A DNA stretch of 64,000 nucleotides from Clostridia bacterium (GTDB lineage: Bacteria; Bacillota; Clostridia; UBA1381; UBA9506), in assembly GCA_017546245.1 (NCBI GenBank), contig JAFYXI010000022.1, forward strand, positions 1 to 64,000, read 5' to 3'. Of this stretch, positions 57,543 through 64,000 are shown piece by piece (positions within the stretch are counted from its first letter, which is position 1; every line of letters starts with the position of its first letter). Under the pieces are notes generated by a model. The model saw nothing but the letters and a program-made list of their open reading frames with translations, was not told the DNA's origin and made no database searches. The translations under genes and the position numbers were made by a program.

Positions 57543-58166
57543 ATGAGCTTGCTGAAAAAACTGTTTAATAGAATACTATTTCACGTTAAGGAAAATTTTG
57601 CGTACTACGGCATTAGTACATCCGCTATTTTTTGCGGTTTTGTTTTAGCTGTCGTGTGCGCTTTTTCCTTGCCGGAGTTTAATGTAAAAGAACTTGCATT
57701 ATATTTTGAAGATTTTTTTACAGGATTTTTGAAATCCGGTGCAGATTCTAAGCTTATAATGTTTAGTGCACTAAAAATAAATGTAATTATATTTTGCACA
57801 CTTGCTGTTTTCTCTTTAATGATAGTAGGAATACCATTTATTGTTTTTGCAGGAGTGTGTATTGGTTTTGCTGTTGGTTTTGCTGTTACATTTATATTCA
57901 GAGTGTATAGTTTCAGCGCATTGCTTTTAATAGTTACTGCTATAATTCCGCATTTAATAATTGTGCTTCCGTGTTACGTTGCGCTTATAGCTTATAGTTT
58001 AAAATTTTGCTTTTTATTAAGGAATGACAGAAGCAATATAAAAAAAGCAATACCAAGTTTTATGTTTAGTGTAATAATTATTTTTGTTATAGCTTTTGCC
58101 GGCACTCTTATGCAGGCATATATCGAGCCTGTTTTAATACAACTAATTGCTGAATATTTTATATAA
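57543..58166 (+). CDS. spoIIM: Stage II sporulation protein M
   Basis: A 207-residue membrane protein of the SpoIIM family, part of the DMP complex that thins septal peptidoglycan for engulfment. About five membrane helices are visible, with the motif VGIPFIVFAGVCIGFAVGF and a C-terminal TLMQAYIEP segment. spoIIM next to xerD also occurs in B. subtilis, which supports the call. The start is uncertain: the GAGG site is only two to three bases from ATG 57543, so TTG 57549, six bases further on, may be used. Confidence 0.88.
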   Translation: MSLLKKLFNRILFHVKENFAYYGISTSAIFCGFVLAVVCAFSLPEFNVKELALYFEDFFTGFLKSGADSKLIMFSALKINVIIFCTLAVFSLMIVGIPFIVFAGVCIGFAVGFAVTFIFRVYSFSALLLIVTAIIPHLIIVLPCYVALIAYSLKFCFLLRNDRSNIKKAIPSFMFSVIIIFVIAFAGTLMQAYIEPVLIQLIAEYFI

Positions 58167-58237
58167 AATATTTTACTTTACTTTTGGTGTTAACTAGATT
58201 AAAATAATTGTTATAGAAAGTAAGAGAAGGGGTAGTA

Positions 58238-59125
58238 ATGCCACAAACATTAAATCAGTTTATTCTTTATTTAAAGAGAACTAAAAAATTGTCTGAAAAC
58301 ACGTTGCAGTCTTATCAGCACGACATAAAACTATTTGCCGATTTTTTAGAAAATACTCAATATAAAGATGTAAAAAACGCAACAAAATCTGCAGTTGAAG
58401 AATATATTACATATTTAGGTACTATTGGCAGGGTTACATCAACAATTGCTCGAAGTATAGTTTCTTTAAAATCGTTTTATCAGTATCTTTTGCTGTGCGG
58501 CATCGTAAAACACGACCCTACGACAGAGGTTCATCCTCCTAAGGTAGAAAAAAAGCTTCCGCAAATATTAAGCTTTAAAGAGGTAGAATTGCTTTTAGAA
58601 CAACCGGAAACTGATGATTTAAAAGGATACAGGGATAAAGCAATGCTGGAACTTTTATATGCAACGGGAATAAGAGTATCTGAGCTTATTGCACTTAATA
58701 TTCAGGATGTAAATGTAGATATGGGTTTTATAAGATGCAAAGATGCCCGAAAGGAAAGACTTATTCCTATAGGAAAAATCTGTGCAGCAGCGCTTTCTGA
58801 ATATATAGTAAATGCACGCCAAATGATTGTTTGTTCAGAAGAAGAAAATGCTCTTTTTGTGAATATGTCAGGTGTCAGAATTTCAAGACAGGGCTTTTGG
58901 AAACTGATAAAGCAATATGCTAAGCAGGCATGCATATCAAAAGAGATAACACCGCATACACTAAGACATTCATTTGCGGCACATCTTTTAGAGAATGGTG
59001 CAGATTTACAATCTATAAAAAATATGTTGGGTCATGCGGATATATCATCAACACAAATATACGCGCAACTTATGAATAATAAACTTATGGATGTGTATGC
59101 AAAAGCACATCCGCGCGCAAGATAA
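58238..59125 (+). CDS. xerD: Tyrosine recombinase XerD
   Basis: A 295-residue site-specific recombinase that resolves chromosome dimers at dif. The N-terminal SAM-like core-binding domain (LNQFILYLKRTKKLSENTLQSY) is followed by the catalytic domain with Arg in YATGIRVSELIAL, Lys in RKERLIPIG, HTLRHSFAAHLL, His in LGHADISSTQIY, and the tyrosine in that last motif. The length is standard. No dif site was sought in detail. It lies 71 bases after spoIIM with an AGAAGGGG site. Confidence 0.94.
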   Translation: MPQTLNQFILYLKRTKKLSENTLQSYQHDIKLFADFLENTQYKDVKNATKSAVEEYITYLGTIGRVTSTIARSIVSLKSFYQYLLLCGIVKHDPTTEVHPPKVEKKLPQILSFKEVELLLEQPETDDLKGYRDKAMLELLYATGIRVSELIALNIQDVNVDMGFIRCKDARKERLIPIGKICAAALSEYIVNARQMIVCSEEENALFVNMSGVRISRQGFWKLIKQYAKQACISKEITPHTLRHSFAAHLLENGADLQSIKNMLGHADISSTQIYAQLMNNKLMDVYAKAHPRAR

Positions 59126-59161
59126 ATATACATTGTTTATGTAGTTTAAAGGTGGTTACTA

Positions 59162-60160
59162 ATGAAAAAAATATTTGTTATTACAACAGCTATAATAGCA
59201 TCGATGTCTTTAACAGCATGTGGTTCTTTGAAAAAATCAGAACCAACGACGGAGCCAACACCAACGATTATGCCTACGCAGACTCCGAGGGCGTCGTTAG
59301 AGTACAGGGTTGATCCTGCAAAACAAAATCCTAACGGTGATTATTATCCGGATGCAAGTGCAGAGTTTGTTGAAAAGATAAATCAAATTTTTGCAATAAA
59401 TACAGATCCACAGAATGCAGTTTTTGAAAATGTTGTTGGTTTATACGAATATGTAACACGTAACATCTTATATAAAGAAGATGGTGCCGATGATGCAGCG
59501 AATGCTGTTTTAAGTGGTTCTGCAAGTAAAAAAGGTTTTACAAGAGCATTTCAGTACATGTTAGATCAAATTGGCGCAGAGGCACATATTGCGACGTCTG
59601 ACGACGGAACGCAATCGTGGGTTATGGCAAAAATGCCCGATGGTTTTTATCATTTTGATCCGGCAGAAGATGCAAAACTTACTCGAGGTCAATCGCTTTT
59701 ATATTTTGCTATGAATGACGAACTCCGTTGGGGTGGCGGTAAAATAGACGGTTGGTATCTGGGATCGGATGAAATGGGTGGAAAATACGATCCTCCAAAA
59801 AACGAAAAACAGACTTATGTTTTTTTACAAAACATTAACGATGGATACGGATTTGATTTTGAGAATGACAGCTTATACTATGCAGACAAATCTCAGGGAA
59901 ACGAGATTATTAAATGTAACTATATGACAGGTGCAGAAGAAAATCTGTATGGTAAAAGCGCAGGAGCGATGGTTTATTTCAGAGGAATGCTTTATTTTTC
60001 TGATATAACTCAGCGTCATCAGTTGTTTAAAATGGATGTATCAAACGGCCAGACAGAACTTTTAGACAGCGTTTATGTAACAAGAATGATGTTAAAAGGA
60101 GATACAATAATTTATTTTGATGACATAAGCAACTCAGAAAAGGGAATAAAAATAGGATAA
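59162..60160 (+). CDS. Lipoprotein with degraded transglutaminase-like domain
   Basis: A 332-residue lipoprotein with the modified cysteine in LTAC (about residue 20) and a Thr/Pro linker (EPTTEPTPTIMPTQTP). Residues about 60-185 look like a transglutaminase core, but the Cys position reads KKGFTRAF and the His position QSWVMAK; only the Asp of HFDP is kept. The C-terminal part (about 215-330) shows short beta repeats (GFDFENDSLYYADKSQGNEIIKCNYMTG, MVYFRGMLYFSD) like DUF5050-type propeller blades. It is probably a non-enzymatic binding protein. It is 36 bases after xerD. Confidence 0.7.
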   Translation: MKKIFVITTAIIASMSLTACGSLKKSEPTTEPTPTIMPTQTPRASLEYRVDPAKQNPNGDYYPDASAEFVEKINQIFAINTDPQNAVFENVVGLYEYVTRNILYKEDGADDAANAVLSGSASKKGFTRAFQYMLDQIGAEAHIATSDDGTQSWVMAKMPDGFYHFDPAEDAKLTRGQSLLYFAMNDELRWGGGKIDGWYLGSDEMGGKYDPPKNEKQTYVFLQNINDGYGFDFENDSLYYADKSQGNEIIKCNYMTGAEENLYGKSAGAMVYFRGMLYFSDITQRHQLFKMDVSNGQTELLDSVYVTRMMLKGDTIIYFDDISNSEKGIKIG

Positions 60161-60240
60161 TAAAGCTCCGCACCTCTTAAAACAATAACGAAAGCATAGG
60201 CAGTAGTCATAATACAAAGCGTATATTATTAAAAAACAAA

Positions 60241-60286
60241 AAACAGGCAGATGATGTGTAATTTAACACAATATCTGCCTGTTTTT
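60241..60286. terminator. Bidirectional terminator between the lipoprotein and MFS genes
   Basis: AAACAGGCAGAT (60241-60252) pairs with 60273-60284, with an inner TGTGT/ACACA stem; A and T tracts on the two sides. Confidence 0.88.
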
Positions 60287-60302
60287 CTATAATGCATGCG
60301 TT

Positions 60303-61547
60303 TTATTTATTTTGGTTGTATCTGTACCATAACAAAGCCATAAAACCAATCAACGGAAAAACAGAGCCAAAAAGCATTGCTGTACGCAAGCCAAATTGTT
60401 CTGCTGTAATACCTAAATTTTGTGCAAACGCAATTACAGTTGACTTCGTTGCGATGCTGTCTGCTATATTACCTAAAAGCCAGGGGGCAAATGATGCGCC
60501 AATGTCTCCTGCCGCTGCTAAAACAGCAAACATCCAGGCGCCTGCAAGAGGAAAAAAGTCTGCGGCTAACATTAAAGTTCCCGGCCATTGCAAAGATACT
60601 GCAAGACCACCAACAATAATAGCAAGAATATTAAGCCACGAAAATGGAGAAATGGCCGCAATAATTATACAAGCCACAAGTACAATATTGCCGTGCATCA
60701 TAATTTTTGAGGTATCTAGGCGAGAGCCCAGCTTTCCGGAAATTGTTCTGCCTATGCCCATCATAACCGCAAAACCGCACACTCCCAAAATATCACCTGA
60801 TATTTTAGGAAGATTTATCCCTTTTTCTATAAATGATGATGCCCATTGAGATATTGACAACTCTGCTGAACCGCCTGCAAAAATTATAATTAAAAATATT
60901 ATAAAATATTTATTTTTAATAAGGTCTTTCATGCCTTGCCGTTTTTCTTCAGGTACTCCTTCGGTGATAGGAACTCTACAAAACAAAATTGCATTAATAA
61001 GAGGCAAAAGCGACCATGCAAGCATTATATACTGCCACGATGTGCGTGAAAAAATCTGTATAGTAATTGTTGTTATTGATACAACTACAACAAACCCCCA
61101 GCAATACGATGCGTGCAAAAAGCTCATTGCACGTATTTTTTCATCGGTAGGAATAGCATTTACAATCGGACTTAATACTACCTCTGCAAGTCCGCTTCCC
61201 GCCGAAAAAATGATAGTAGATATTATAAATGCCGGCAGAGGATTAGTTGGAAAAATATTTGGAGAAAAAGCAAAAAGCACCAATCCGGTAAATATTAATA
61301 ATGGACTGATAACCGCAATAGGTCGAAAGCCGTGCTTATCTGCAGAATTAGAAAATATAATATCGCAAAAGAGTTGGGTAATAAAGTTTATCAGCACCAG
61401 CATACCTAATTGCCCATAACTTAATCCAAATTGTTCTTTTAACGGTATAAACAGAGTAGGGATAAGATTAATTGCAACCGCCTGCGTAAACAGACCAATA
61501 TTGCATGCAATTATTGTAGAACGGTACGAAATATTTGAGTTGCTCAT
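60303..61547 (-). CDS. MFS transporter
   Basis: A 414-residue carrier with 12 predicted membrane helices in two halves and a charged central loop (EEKRQGMKDLIKNKYF). The loop between helices 2 and 3 (NSADKHGFRPIA) fits the MFS A-like motif, and MGIGRTISGKLGSRLD is its second-half echo. The layout resembles the sugar or FucP/fosmidomycin-like carriers, but the substrate is not readable. GGAGAA before ATG 61547 decides the start; a longer frame to 61670 overlaps the S1 gene and its terminator. Confidence 0.85.
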   Translation of the reverse strand: MSNSNISYRSTIIACNIGLFTQAVAINLIPTLFIPLKEQFGLSYGQLGMLVLINFITQLFCDIIFSNSADKHGFRPIAVISPLLIFTGLVLFAFSPNIFPTNPLPAFIISTIIFSAGSGLAEVVLSPIVNAIPTDEKIRAMSFLHASYCWGFVVVVSITTITIQIFSRTSWQYIMLAWSLLPLINAILFCRVPITEGVPEEKRQGMKDLIKNKYFIIFLIIIFAGGSAELSISQWASSFIEKGINLPKISGDILGVCGFAVMMGIGRTISGKLGSRLDTSKIMMHGNIVLVACIIIAAISPFSWLNILAIIVGGLAVSLQWPGTLMLAADFFPLAGAWMFAVLAAAGDIGASFAPWLLGNIADSIATKSTVIAFAQNLGITAEQFGLRTAMLFGSVFPLIGFMALLWYRYNQNK

Positions 61548-61588
61548 ATGTAAATTCTCCTTAAGTAAAGCAATAGCTAAAAAAAAGA

Positions 61589-61606
61589 CCGCACCATACA
61601 GTGCGG
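61589..61606 (-). terminator. Terminator after the S1-domain gene (minus strand)
   Basis: CCGCAC (61589-61594) pairs with GTGCGG (61601-61606). Read on the minus strand a TCTTTTTTTT tract follows. Confidence 0.8.
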
Positions 61607-61617
61607 ATAATTTTAAA

Positions 61618-62061
61618 TTAAAATGAGCCGGTGGAGCGACGATAACTACCGCTGCCACGTTTGGATTCAAGACCTTTTTTTAAATCCTGCATTTTTTCAT
61701 CGCTGTCTTGTTTAAAACGATTCATCATCTCTTCAAAGCTAAGTGGAGCAGATGATGTTTTTTTAGAAAAATCTATTGTATCAAGTCTTTTGGGACGAGG
61801 CGGACGCGGTGTGTTTTTTCTTTCCGCTAAAATCGCCTGTTTAATTGAAAGACTTATTTTTCCTTTCTGGTCTATGGCTAAAATTTTAACTTTGACCTCA
61901 TCTCCGACTTTGATGTGGTCGTTAATGTCTTTTACATACTCCAATGCCACCTCTGAAATATGTACCAATCCGGTTTTTCCTTCGTCTAGAGCTACGAAAG
62001 CACCAAACTGTGTAATTCCGGTAATTTTACCTTCGACAATGCTGCCAGCTTCTAAAAGCAT
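61618..62061 (-). CDS. S1 RNA-binding domain protein (YabR-like)
   Basis: A 147-residue protein with one N-terminal S1 domain (about 1-78; VEGKITGITQFGAFVAL, GLVHISEVALEYVKDI, VKILAIDQKGKISLSIK), then a basic/proline linker and a charged tail ending in SGSYRR. Placement after divIC matches yabR of B. subtilis. It probably binds ribosomal or other RNA. It is 62 bases after divIC. Confidence 0.85.
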   Translation of the reverse strand: MLLEAGSIVEGKITGITQFGAFVALDEGKTGLVHISEVALEYVKDINDHIKVGDEVKVKILAIDQKGKISLSIKQAILAERKNTPRPPRPKRLDTIDFSKKTSSAPLSFEEMMNRFKQDSDEKMQDLKKGLESKRGSGSYRRSTGSF

Positions 62062-62123
62062 TAAAAGCTTCCTCCTTTAAATTTAAAAACATTTATCTTA
62101 AAGATGTATCAAATTAATCTGCA

Positions 62124-62429
62124 TTATTTAGATGCATCAATAAACACTTTTTCTCCGGGCTTCATATATCCGAGCTTTTCGCGTGCAACGCGTTCTATAT
62201 ATTCGTTTGTAACCGAAGCCTCCTTTTGAGCTATAAGTTCAGTTGCTTGTCTTTGCTGTGCTTCTATCTGAGAGTCGAGTTCACGTTCTTTAGCAGACAA
62301 ACGCGACAAGTCAAACTGTTGTGAAATAAGCATAAAAGATATATATATAATTGCAAAGCAAAACAAGCCCCGCGTTGCAAGGCGTTTAACATTTATTGTT
62401 TTGTTGCTTTTAGTTTTTTTGTTATTCAT
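62124..62429 (-). CDS. divIC: Septum formation initiator DivIC
   Basis: A 101-residue division protein of the FtsB/DivIC family. A basic cytoplasmic start, one membrane helix (about 20-38), an extracytoplasmic coiled coil (about 40-80) and the C-terminal VAREKLGYMKPGEKVFID motif are all present. It works with FtsL and DivIB at the septum. The order yabP-yabQ-divIC-S1 is as in B. subtilis. Confidence 0.92.
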   Translation of the reverse strand: MNNKKTKSNKTINVKRLATRGLFCFAIIYISFMLISQQFDLSRLSAKERELDSQIEAQQRQATELIAQKEASVTNEYIERVAREKLGYMKPGEKVFIDASK

Positions 62430-62447
62430 AACAATTCTCCGTGCGTT

Positions 62448-62948
62448 CTATTTTTTTATAAGAACCGTTTTTGTTTTTTTGCACCCTGATTTTATTTTTA
62501 AAACAAATCGTCGTATAATCTTTTGAAAAAACTTAAAAACAGGCACAAAAATAAACAATATACTTTTATATATTATATTATACGTAAAAACCAGCGGTGT
62601 CAAGAGAATTTTGCAAAAAAATACGAATATTTTAAAAAAAATCTCAATAAATTTTTTTAAAACCATACAAACAGTTTTGCTTATGGTTAAAAAATATAGT
62701 AAAGCACCTAAAAAAACGCCTAAAAACTCATACCATCGTACATAGCCATAATTGGTGTAAAAAACAGTAAAAAACATTATTATTAATGCTATGAACCAAA
62801 ATATAATATCTTCAATATTTGTAACTGCATATGATGTTTTCGCATACAAACGTATAACACGTAAAACGTCGTATATTACAGATATAAACACACCGCACAA
62901 CGCGCTTGCCAAAAAAACATAAGCCTCTTGCGCAATTGAAAATTCCAC
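62448..62948 (-). CDS. yabQ: Sporulation protein YabQ
   Basis: A 166-residue membrane protein with about five hydrophobic segments and a basic tail (KIKSGCKKTKTVLIKK). It has the family opening with a helix containing CGVFISVIYDVLRVIRL and then EDIIFWFIALIIMFF. YabQ is needed for cortex formation in the outer forespore membrane. It lies 23 bases after yabP and 18 before divIC. Confidence 0.9.
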   Translation of the reverse strand: MEFSIAQEAYVFLASALCGVFISVIYDVLRVIRLYAKTSYAVTNIEDIIFWFIALIIMFFTVFYTNYGYVRWYEFLGVFLGALLYFLTISKTVCMVLKKFIEIFFKIFVFFCKILLTPLVFTYNIIYKSILFIFVPVFKFFQKIIRRFVLKIKSGCKKTKTVLIKK

Positions 62949-62971
62949 CCGGTATATTCCTCCTAAAATAT

Positions 62972-63250
62972 TTACTTAAATATTCTTTTAAAAAAACCTT
63001 TTCCGTTTGTTCCGTAACTATTACGACCTGTATAAACAATGGCGCTTATTTCTCCTTCGATAAGCATTTCACCATCTGAAACACTTAATTTTTGTATGTG
63101 TAAATCTTCTCCTTCGATTTCGAGTGTATCATCTTGTGTATATAGAATAATTTTTGATTCGTCGAAGGTGTCTACATCTGTAACTCCTGATATTGACAAC
63201 CTGTTTTTTTCCTCCAAAATTAAATTGTGGGCAATAACTTTATCCTCCAT
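62972..63250 (-). CDS. yabP: Sporulation protein YabP
   Basis: A 92-residue soluble beta-rich protein with the YabP signature: HNLILEEKNRLSISGVTDVDTFDESKI, then TLEIEGEDLHI and GEISAIVYT. It is required for cortex assembly and is made in the mother cell. The ribosome site is GGAGGG. A near-perfect sigma-E promoter lies 32 bases upstream. It heads the yabP-yabQ-divIC-S1 group. Confidence 0.92.
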   Translation of the reverse strand: MEDKVIAHNLILEEKNRLSISGVTDVDTFDESKIILYTQDDTLEIEGEDLHIQKLSVSDGEMLIEGEISAIVYTGRNSYGTNGKGFFKRIFK

Positions 63251-63281
63251 ATTTATCCCTCCGGATATAATTTCTTAATAA

Positions 63282-63310
63282 AGTGTATGAATTGTGTTAA
63301 CGTATTATGA
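63282..63310 (-). promoter_or_regulatory. Sigma-E promoter of yabP
   Basis: On the minus strand, TCATAAT (complement of 63304-63310), 14-base spacer, CATACACT (complement of 63282-63289). The -10 box matches the sigma-E consensus at all eight places. It is separate from the divergent vegetative promoter. Confidence 0.75.
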
Positions 63311-63327
63311 CAAAGAGCAAAAATTCA

Positions 63328-63356
63328 TTGACGAAAAAGCTATAAAATGGTAAAAT
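63328..63356 (+). promoter_or_regulatory. Sigma-A promoter of the methyltransferase gene
   Basis: TTGACG (63328-63333), 17-base spacer, TAAAAT (63351-63356). Confidence 0.7.
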
Positions 63357-63418
63357 GAAAACATAATTATGATAAAAAGATTATATTTATATATTTTTAT
63401 TTGAAAGGCATGAATATA

Positions 63419-64000
63419 ATGTGGATTTGTAAAGAGTGGAATGAGTATAAAGTTTTAGATTTGTCTTCAGGAGAAAAGCTGGAAGATTGGAACGGATACA
63501 AGCTGATAAGACCGGACCCTCAGGTTATATGGAACAGACATGAATTTCCTGATTTATGGAAAAGCTTTCACGGAAGATATCATCGGTCTAACAAAGGCGG
63601 CGGAAGCTGGGAGTTTGTTAAAAAGGTTCCTGACAGATGGTATGTATCATTTGAACCGCTGGGATTAAAGTTTAATATAAAACCAATGGGATTTAAGCAC
63701 ACAGGTCTTTTTCCGGAGCAGGCTGCAAACTGGCAGTGGTTTTCGAAATTAATCCGCGAGGCAGGCAGACCGATAAACGTACTTAACCTTTTTGCATACA
63801 CCGGTGGCGCAACAGCAGCTGCAGCAGCTGCAGGTGCATCTGTTGCGCATATCGACTCATCAAAAGGGATGGTAACCTGGGCAAAAGAAAATCTCACCTC
63901 GTCAGGACTTGCCGATTGTCCTGTACGATATATTGTAGATGATGTTATAAAGTTTGTCGAACGAGAAATCCGCAGGGGTAAAAAGTACGATGCAATAATC
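63419..64000 (+). CDS. Class I SAM-dependent rRNA methyltransferase-like protein (partial)
   Basis: An open frame of 194 codons that runs off the right edge without a stop. The N-terminal 110 residues (DGHDF-free, with HEFPDLWKSFHGRYHRSNKGGG) precede a Rossmann core: VLNLFAYTGGATAAAAAAGASVAHIDSSKGMVTWAKEN, typical of RlmI/RlmK-type enzymes (COG1092). The usual PUA domain is absent in the visible part. AAGG at 63405-63408 favours ATG 63419 over the in-frame ATG at 63410. The substrate is unknown. Confidence 0.8.
   Translation, partial: MWICKEWNEYKVLDLSSGEKLEDWNGYKLIRPDPQVIWNRHEFPDLWKSFHGRYHRSNKGGGSWEFVKKVPDRWYVSFEPLGLKFNIKPMGFKHTGLFPEQAANWQWFSKLIREAGRPINVLNLFAYTGGATAAAAAAGASVAHIDSSKGMVTWAKENLTSSGLADCPVRYIVDDVIKFVEREIRRGKKYDAII

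Noticed and set aside
57530-57549. GAG repeats as a TRAP binding site
   Set aside because: Only three or four (G/T)AG triplets with uneven spacing occur; natural TRAP targets have about nine to eleven. They overlap the spoIIM ribosome site and are most likely coincidence.
63580-63897. Minus-strand frame at the right edge
   Set aside because: It is antisense to the clear methyltransferase frame 63419-64000, which has promoter, ribosome site and motifs.

Overview
The window is about 64 kb of an AT-rich chromosome that I read as core genome of a spore-forming, Clostridia-type Firmicute, probably from an uncultured or gut-type lineage. I cannot place it below class. The evidence is a set of endospore genes (sigG, spoIVFA/spoIVFB, cwlJ-gerQ, spoIIM, yabP-yabQ), divIC, Gram-positive style ribosome-binding sites, lipoprotein and signal-peptide secretion, and many U-tailed hairpin terminators. 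I saw no tRNA, rRNA, CRISPR array, insertion sequence or prophage.

Layout, left to right. 1-3353: the thrS tail, a TRAP (MtrB) homologue, a small DUF2007-like protein, pfkA and gdhA. 3364-12178: sigG (minus), a zinc-finger ClpE-type unfoldase, then a run of a secreted leucine-rich-repeat protein, an EF-G/Tet(M)-like GTPase fused to a Rae1/YacP nuclease domain, and rho. 12181-13685 (minus): a putative metal exporter and rdgB. 13829-23895: a long operon with a histidine phosphatase, purL, purine nucleoside phosphorylase, lepA, hemW and an FAD dehydrogenase, followed by a possible small RNA. 23981-31725: a small protein, spoIVFA-spoIVFB, and pyrK-pyrD-pgi-thrC-prmA. 31747-37770: an epimerase-fold protein, cwlJ-gerQ (minus), qmcA-nfeD (minus), a lipoprotein, a DUF1540 protein, rsmE and a membrane protein; then glyA and a small membrane protein to 39327.

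39515-46413: a promoter-to-terminator cluster of four secreted proteins built from cohesin-like domains, dockerin repeats, Ig-like modules and a copper-amine-oxidase-like stalk domain, with no enzyme. 46428-48400: a vitamin B6 kinase divergent from a C-terminally short MocR-type regulator. 48482-54134: a TolC-like / adaptor / RND efflux operon in an apparently monoderm sporulator. 54231-64000: yabE-like and comEA (minus), purA, spoIIM-xerD, a lipoprotein with a degraded transglutaminase site, an MFS carrier, the yabP-yabQ-divIC-S1 cluster (minus) behind a strong sigma-E-type promoter, and the start of an rRNA methyltransferase-like gene.

The most unusual items are the ribosomal GTPase-nuclease fusion encoded next to rho (8140-10767), the enzyme-free cohesin/dockerin cluster (39593-46352), the TRAP homologue after thrS with changed pocket residues, the RND pump with an inverted repeat inside its promoter spacer, and the truncated MocR regulator. 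All calls come from reading the sequence and from recalled family knowledge; no database search was run.
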